This document shows positions 57,199-64,000 of a DNA stretch of 64,000 nucleotides, in pieces (positions within the stretch are counted from its first letter, which is position 1; each line of letters opens with the position of its first letter). The position numbers and the translations under genes were made by a program. The notes under the pieces are model-generated. The model was not told where the DNA came from and searched no databases. It saw only the letters and a list, made by a program, of their open reading frames with translations. The stretch comes from Cyathus striatus. Lineage: Eukaryota > Basidiomycota > Agaricomycetes > Agaricales > Nidulariaceae. Where the stretch lies: positions 4,340,001 through 4,404,000 of the forward strand of contig JAOVFP010000003.1 in assembly GCA_025738555.1 (NCBI GenBank). The letters are read 5' to 3'.

Positions 57199-57970
57199 AT
57201 GCAGTACTTTACCCTCCCCCAATTTCTGGACAGACTCCAGATGGACAAGAAAATGTCCAGAATTTCCAGGTGGACTCCATATAAAAACTGGATTTTCCGG
57301 ATGGAATCCACATGGAACACAAATTTTCCAGATGGACATGATAATTTCCAGACAAAGTCCACATTGAGTCCATGTTAAAGAACATTTTTTCTGGGTGGAA
57401 TCCAGGTGGAATGAGAAAATTTCCAATTGATGGAAATGAAATATAACTTTGTTTTCCCATAGAGTTACATAGTATTACAGTATTACAATATTATGTGTCT
57501 CACAGTATTGCAGTCATCACAGTTATGTTTGACATAGTATTACACTTGTCACACTTTTTGCAATGTTACAGTATTGGAGTTGTCACAATTTCACACATGT
57601 TCATAATGATACAAATATCACATTCACATTGTTATGGTTATCAGGGTCATCTTTATTATCACACTTGTCATATAGCATTACAGCTGTCAAAATCTGTAAT
57701 GCTGTATGATAAGTGATACTGTAACACTATGTAACAAGTGACTGTGACAAGTGTGACACCGTGTGAAAAGTGTGACACAATGTGAAAAGTAGCTGTGATA
57801 ACTGCAAGACTGTGAGACACATAATATTGTGATACTGCAATACTATGCAACATTGTGACACCTGTGTCACACTCAACACACTGCATCATGCAAGTGTGTC
57901 ACACTCGATGCATAATGTCACACTCCACACACCATGTCACACTCAACACATGGTGTCATGCTCAACACAG
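57199..57970. mobile_element. Insertion in the satellite, relative of the element at 14867-16179
   Basis: It starts AGTACTTTACCCTCCCCCAA, close to the right terminus of the 14867 element read in reverse (AGTAATTTACACTCCCAC). It has a similar plan: arrays of TCCAGATGGA/GGAATCCA words, then minisatellite GTGTCACACTCAACAC (reverse complement of the GTGTTGAGTGTGACAC word of the other element). About 37 bp of the satellite unit are missing at the junction, so the right end or a target duplication is lost. Confidence 0.55.
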
Positions 57971-60515
57971 ATATTTGTGTTGTGCATTCCAAAAATGACA
58001 CATGAGTCAGTACATGAATGCAGCACGACAAGACTAGATTCCTGTCATTTGGTGAATGTAGTGGAAGGAGACAAGTCCTTCATTTGTAATTTTTCACATT
58101 TATTGTTGCATTATGAGGATGTATAATATGGAATAATTATATTATATTATATCTACATATAAATGAACAGATTGTGGTTATTCTACATTTCTAATAGTGA
58201 TGTAGAGGATGTAAATTAATGTGGTAGAAGTGGTGCATGTAGACTGGATATCCTATGATTGATGGGATGTGCCATATGCAAACAGAAGTGATAAGCATGG
58301 GATATTTGTGTTGTGCATTTCGAAAATAACAGATGAGTCAGCACATGAACACAGCATGATGAGACTAGATTCCTGTCATCTGGTGAATGTAGTGGAAGGA
58401 GGCAGGTTCTTTGTTTGTAATTTTTTGCATTAATTAGTGCATTATGGGGATCTATCATATTGAATAATTATATTGTTAAATATCTACATCCAACTGAATG
58501 GATGGTGTATTTCTTACATTTCTAATAGCAACATAGATGATCTAAATAAATGAGGAAGAAGTGGTGCATGTAGACTGGATATCCTATGATTGATGGGATG
58601 TGCCATATGTGGACAGAAGTGATATGCATGGAATATTTGTGTTGCATGTTCTGAAAATGACACATGAGTCAGCACATGAACACAGTGCGACAAGACTAGG
58701 TTCCTGTCATCTGGTGAATGTGGTGGAAGGAGGCAAGTTCTTCATTTGTAATTTTTCACATTTATTAGTGCATTATGAGGATGTATAATATGGAATAATT
58801 ATATTATGTTATATCTACATCTAACTGAATGGATCATGCATGTTCTACATTTCTAATAGTGATTTAGAAGATGTAAATTAATGAGATAGAAGTAGTGCAT
58901 GTAGACTGGATATCTTATGATTGATGGGATGTGCCATATGCAGACAGAAGTGATAAGTGTGGGATATTTCTTTTGCACATTCTGAAAATAACAGATGAGT
59001 CAGCACATGAACGCAGCATGATGAGACCAGTTTCCTGTCAACAACTGAATGTAGCAGAAGGGGGCAGGATCTTTGTTTGTATTTTTTCACATTTATTAGT
59101 GCATTTTGGGGATCTATCACATTAAATAATTATATTGTGAAATATCTACATCTATCTGTATGGATCATATGAGTCCTACATCTAATGGTGAAGTAGAGGA
59201 TTTAAATTAATAATATAGAAGTGGTGCATGTAGACTGGATTTACCTTAATTGATGGGATGTGCCATAGGCGGACAAAAGTGATAGGTGTGGGATATTTGT
59301 TTTCCACATTCTGAAAATGACACATGAGTCAGCACATTAACACAGCACAATGAGACTAGATTCCTGTCATATGATGATTGTAGCGGAAGGAGGCAAGAGT
59401 TTCATTTTTAATTTTTGCATTTATTCATGCATTATGGGGATCTATCATATGAAATAGGTATATTGTGAAATATCTACATCTATCTGAATGGACTGTGTTT
59501 CCTACATTTCTAATAGTGAAGTAGAGGATGTAAATTAATGAGGTGGAAGTGGTGCATGTAGACTGGATTTACCTTAATTGATGGGATGTGCCATATGCAG
59601 ACAGAAGTGATATGCATGGGATATTTGTTTTCCACATTCTGAGAATGACAGATGCATCAGAAATTAAAACCAGCACAATGAAACTAGATTCCTGTTATCT
59701 GGTGAATGTAGCAGAAGGAGGCAAGATCTTCATTTTAATTTTCACATTTATTAGTGCATTATGAGGATCTTTTCTGTGTTTTCAAATGACACAGGAGTCA
59801 GCACATAAACACAGTGTGATGAGACTAGATTCCTGTCATCTGGTGAATGTGGTGGAAGGAGACAATATCTTCATATTTTATATTGTGAAATATCTACGTA
59901 TATTTGAATGGCACCTGTGTATCCTATTTTTATTATAAAGAAGTAGAGGATCTACATTAATGAGGTAGAAGTAGCACATGTAGACTGGATGCACCATAAT
60001 TAATGTTATATGACATATGTGGACAAATGAATTAACAGTATGATGATTACCATGTGATATTTGTCAGGAGCATTCAGATAAAGAACAGATGAGTCAGCAT
60101 TTAAAACCAGTGCAGCAAGACTAGCTTTCTGTCATTTGGTGAATGTCATGGAAGGAGGCAAGTTATTGAATTTTAAATGTTTCATACACATTAGTGCATT
60201 ATCCAACTTTATCTTATGGAAAATATATATTAAGCAATATCTACATCTCTCTGAATGGCTCCAGTCTATCCTACATTTCTAATGGTGAAATAGATGATCT
60301 ACATTAATGAGGTAGAAGTGGTGCATGTAGACTAGATTTCCCATGATTGATGGGATATGACATATGTTGACAAATGTGATAACTGTGTTATTTTATGCTT
60401 TGAAATTTCACACACCAACTGATGAGTCAGCATTTGGAACCAGTGTGATGAGACTAACTTTCTGTGATCTCAACAAGGTGGCAGTAGGAGGCAAGATATT
60501 CTACATTTATTACAT

Positions 60516-62100
60516 CACCAGAACTGTACAGTAGACACAGTAGACACAATATGATACAATGACACTGATGACTGATCTCCTTTAGAAGTTGTAATCACTC
60601 CTTGACCATACCACTTTCCATTCCAGAAGTGGTTTCTTCCAGTCATCATGCATCTCTGTCTGATCATACCTGATTCAGAATAGTTCTAATCCCATTTTGC
60701 CCCATGCTGAAGATGTTGTTTGAGTCGATGGAGGCTGTGGCAACAATGTCATGTTGTTCTTTGAAAGGTTCCTCCAGAATACCTCCAATTCATTCTCATG
60801 GGGTAATTGTCATAGAAGTGATGTGATGTCATTGGCCCATTTCTTAAAATCATCATAGTTGAAATCTGAGTCAATGATATTGTTCATTTGTAGTGACTCC
60901 AAGCTTCCAACCATGTGTATGTGGTTGACTAACAATGGTAAAACAATTTCGATAAGATAATATGTGTATCATGTGGTTTCATAATGTGTGTATTGGAATC
61001 ATGTGATCTGTGGTGTTATCTTGTACTTGTTAAAAACAAGGATATCTATATAATTTCATGTTAATATTTGTGGTAATAACATGAAAGAAACCAAATGTAC
61101 TTTTAACATATTCTCTTAGACTCTTCACTAGTAGAAAGTTCATTTCTGGAATCCAGCAATCATCCACCAAGCAGCTCTTGCTGTTACTGTTATGATTTTT
61201 CTTTGTCTTCTTCTGTTTACAATTAGTTTACTTTGACATGTTTGGCATGACCATTGATGCCAAACATCTTTACTTTTACACAGCTTTAGTTATACTTTTG
61301 ACTCATAATGACTATGTGTAAGTCATTACTTATTTACATTTACTTTTCTCATACTTTTGACTTCTTATGACTCTCTTTGAGTCATTGTACTATACTTTAC
61401 TGTGTCTTACCAATGTGCAGCTCTTTTACATATTTCTTTTGACTCATAGTTTATCTATTATTAGTACAAACTAGTTTGTATTTAAACAGTAGGAACTTGG
61501 GCTGTAGAGCTCAAGCTTCAGCTTAAAGAAATACTAATTGATTCTTACTCAACTTCAATACTTAAGTTTTCAACTTAAGCCTCTTGTCTTGTAATGAGAC
61601 TTCTTCGAAACTGATTTAACTTGTTCTTCAGATCAGTTAAGTCACATGACTTTTGGACTTGTACGATTTCTGACTTCAGTCAACTAAATTGTAACAGCTA
61701 CCCTGTGATTTGCACTTTTCACAGGTTGGGACATAATTTCCAAAAGCCATGACACAATCAGCATCTATGAGCATATATTAAGTAAATATTGTCACATTTA
61801 GAATATAGGATTTCCATACCGTCAGTATGACAATCATTGCACTTTACTTTGTTGATATAATCTTCTATTTCATTCACCTCATGACACAACCATGAGGTAA
61901 TAATTGAATCCTTGTCAGGGTAGTCAAGGGCAAAAAGGCATGTTGGGAACTGAAAACCATGAGCACATGATTAAACATACTCACAAAAATTAACTTACTT
62001 TCATAGAGTTGATGATATATGATTTCAAGGGACCATCTGACCATAAGTGTAGGTGATTTTGATCAAATAACAGCAGTGCTATTTGATTGTTGGCAATCAA
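60516..62100 (-). pseudogene. Unrecognised multi-exon gene, decayed
   Basis: Minus-strand exon-like pieces read 'LIANNQIALLLFDQNHLHLW' (about 62090-61998), then, after an intron with a good AG, 'FPTCLFALDYPDKDSIITSW' and 'CHEVNEIEDYINKVKCNDCH' (about 61950-61825). Then come 'DADCVMAFGNYVPTCEKCKS' (about 61775-61725) and, after a ~750 bp gap, 'SLESLQMNNIIDSDFNYDDF' with 'ELEVFWRNLSKNNMTLLPQP' (about 60930-60690). The repeated CxxC pairs (KCNDCH, CEKCKS) suggest a zinc-binding segment. One stop lies in the last piece ('TSLL*QLP'). I do not recognise the family. It may be a transposon gene or a host gene broken by an insertion at about 60940-61690. Confidence 0.45.
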
Positions 62101-62124
62101 ATTCACCCAGCCACTATTTGATTG

Positions 62125-62555
62125 GGATCATAAACAATTATTGAAGTTCTAAATCAATATTACTATTGTATGAATGTATTAAGTGATCATAAACAATCAT
62201 TGGTGTTTTCTAATCCAATATTAATATTGAATGGTGGTTAGGCAATCATAAACAATCAATGATCTTTACAAATTGAATATTAGTATCAATGGAGAGGCAA
62301 TCATAAACAATCATTGATTTTTTCTAATTGAATATTATTATTGTATGAATGGTGAGGTGATCATAAATAATCATTGATTTTTACTAATTGAATATTAGTA
62401 TGGATGGTTAGGCAATCATAAACAATCATTGATGTTTTCTAATCCAATATTAATATTGAATGGTGGTTAGGCAATCATAAGCAATCATTGATCTTTTCTA
62501 ACTGAATATTAGTATGGATGGTTAGGCAATCATAAACAATCATTGACATTTTACA
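62125..62555. repeat. ~50-66 bp tandem repeat, eight units
   Basis: Each unit carries AATCATAAACAATCATTGAT, followed by TTTTCTAATTGAATATTAGT and GGATGGTTAGGC or variants, with two alternating versions of the middle part. It lies directly upstream of the decayed gene at 60516-62100. From 62555 to 62770 there follows a looser minisatellite of CATCATG/GTCACA words. Confidence 0.85.
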
Positions 62556-62781
62556 TCATGCTTTTCATGCAAGTCACACTTTTCATGTGTGTCATGCACA
62601 TCACATTCATCATGCTTTTAGTGCTCATCATGTGTGTTACATCACTACATTTGTCATGCTTTGCACACCTATCATGTCTTTGATGAGTGTTACTCTTTTG
62701 ATTCACATTACATGTTCTATATGTGTCACTCATCATGCTCTTATCACATGTTACATTTACCACAATTTTCACAGCTCAGTA

Positions 62782-63800
62782 AGGACCCTGGATTATTCCT
62801 CCAAAGGTTTGATACAAAATTCCTGATTTTTTGGCCATAACAGGGGGACGAAAATTGATAAAAATTTCCCAGATTGTAGGGGGATATGGTATTTAAGCAA
62901 CAAAATTTGTGGTTTACAGGGGGATACAGTATCTAACCTCTGAAGATAGTGTTTTTTGCTATCTAATCTAATTTTTTTTTGCATTTGAGTGATTCTGCCA
63001 TTTTGTGAGCTTCTTTACAACACTAAGAGCAGTACCCTTTTGTTCTGTGATCTCCACATATGTCTGAGTGAAGAAATTAGTATGCATTTCAAATATAGCT
63101 TCATTCTGTGGAAGAGTCTGGACTGAGGACACTGATATTGGACAGAGAAATGCAGCAGATGGAATGTGAACAAATTGAGGAACAGTTAGATGAGCTGCTA
63201 GGCCAAAAATACCATGAAAATGTCAGTGGCCCAGTCTAACTTGTTGCCAAACTTGCATTCCAATATACGATATAGCTGCAACATTACTTGAGGAAACACA
63301 ATTGTGTTTTCCACCTTTACCTGTACCTTTCTGATGACTTTTCCTGTTCCAATCTAATATGGGCAATAAAATGGTTAATTGTCAATATAAAAAATGAGTT
63401 TATGCAGAACAACACCAAAAAGAGACTACAGTTTTCCACTGTAAGACAAAGTGAATCAAGGGATATTTTTCATTTTCAAACAGGCTGAACCTAGTGATAG
63501 TGATGTCTGCAAGGGAAAGTGCTTGAGCCAGGGTGAGCAATAAGTGAGCAAGGTGAAATGACACTGGTATGCATTGGTAGGGGTAGATAAGATACTGGTA
63601 AGGGCTGTGCAGTAACTAGGGGATAGGTATCTTACCTGATTGTGACACCCGAATTACTGGGGGACTTCAAACTCAGCATCATGGTAAAAAAAATTCCATC
63701 AACTGGGGGATGCCTGCCAGGGAGTATCTAACCTTCTGCATATTTTTGGAAATCATAAGGGGACTTGTATCAAACCTGTGGCAGAATAATCCAGGGTCCT
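62782..63800. mobile_element. MITE with 8-bp target duplication, 1,019 bp
   Basis: Ends AGGACCCTGGATTATTC and its exact inverse GAATAATCCAGGGTCCT; the inverted repeat goes on imperfectly (…AGGTTTGATACAA) to about 36 bp. Flanked by GCTCAGTA on both sides (62774-62781, 63801-63808). The 8-bp duplication fits hAT or a related superfamily. Recurrent GGGGGA/AGGGGGATA words lie near both ends. No transposase. Confidence 0.85.
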
Positions 63801-64000
63801 GCTCAGTAATCTAATTTGGCCTTTGACATTGACAACATATCTAAATTTGAAACTATGTGAAGTGGGGGATACTCAGTATATCACTTGTTATGCTCTATTA
63901 CCCTATCATGGTTTTCATTTGCATTATGTTTTTGATACAAGTCACATGTCAAGTTTGTCATTGGGGATGCCCAATCCTTGGTTATGGCGCCATGCCATGA

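Larger units (their letters stand above)
56385..60515. repeat. ~331-bp satellite array
   Basis: The phrase AGACTAGATTCCTGTCATCT marks each unit. TCCTG falls at about 56508, 58040, 58371, 58702, 59033, 59362, 59690, 59831, 60127 and 60460, so the usual period is 328-331 bp. One unit is shortened to ~141 bp (59690-59831). The first unit has been enlarged by a solo LTR (56513-56976) and by the insertion at 57199-57970. Divergence rises to the right. Open frames of ~80 codons on the minus strand recur because of the repeat and are not taken as genes. Confidence 0.9.

Noticed and set aside
58216..59120. Repeated ~80-codon minus-strand open frames
   Set aside because: They recur with the 331-bp satellite period, have no motif and decay in the other units.
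62125..62555. CRISPR-like repeat-spacer pattern
   Set aside because: Both the 'repeat' and the 'spacer' parts are conserved between units, there is no cas gene, and the genome is fungal.

Overview
This is eukaryotic, fungal DNA, most likely from an Agaricomycete (mushroom-forming basidiomycete). The evidence is short 48-60 bp GT-AG introns, a NACHT-WD40 NOD-like receptor, an F-box relic of the basidiomycete type (coiled coil followed by an 'ALISPARRL' motif), a fungal alpha-kinase relic, and a dense load of Ty1/copia, hAT, CACTA-like, mariner-like and integrase-type transposons. No rRNA, standard tRNA, CRISPR or bacterial operon structure was seen. Base composition is mosaic: roughly 0-16 kb and 33-49 kb are GC-balanced, while 16.5-33 kb and 49.5-64 kb are AT-rich.

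Layout. 1-2.3 kb is one arm of a ~2.35 kb inverted repeat whose partner is at 46.1-48.5 kb. 3.0-5.0 kb holds an intact gene and two fragments of an unrecognised protein family (family A: presequence-like N-terminus, one membrane helix, helical C-domain). 5.2-8.7 kb is a broken F-box gene, split near its 3' end by a dead hAT transposon. 9.4-19.4 kb is a second family A gene blown apart by a copia retrotransposon (itself carrying a DNA element in its 3' LTR) and by a CACTA-like element. 20.0-29.7 kb is a glutamine-synthetase-like gene split by an 8,014 bp transposon carrying two divergent genes, an rve-type integrase and an alpha-kinase-like gene; the kinase gene is in turn split by a hAT MITE. 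32.3-32.9 kb is a polygalacturonase relic. 35.3-43.6 kb holds families B and C (architecture like family A) with a mariner-like element and a decayed RRM gene between them. 43.9-45.4 kb is a flavin monooxygenase gene. 50.1-55.1 kb is a large, apparently intact NLR with 20 WD repeats, most of them near-identical 129 bp DNA units. 56.4-60.5 kb is a ~331 bp satellite carrying a solo copia LTR. 60.5-64 kb has an unrecognised decayed gene, ~58 bp tandem repeats and another MITE.

Apparently intact genes: family A at 3794, family B at 35343 and 42656, family C at 36494, and the NLR at 50097; the flavin monooxygenase is nearly intact. Most other coding sequence is pseudogenic. Its in-frame stops are overwhelmingly C-to-T changes (CGA to TGA, CAG to TAG), the signature of cytosine-methylation decay. 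Target-site duplications allow several insertions to be placed to the base and ordered in time. The strongest candidates for something new are the 8 kb integrase plus alpha-kinase transposon, the repeated presequence/membrane-helix protein family, and the NLR repeat array that varies only at chosen codons.
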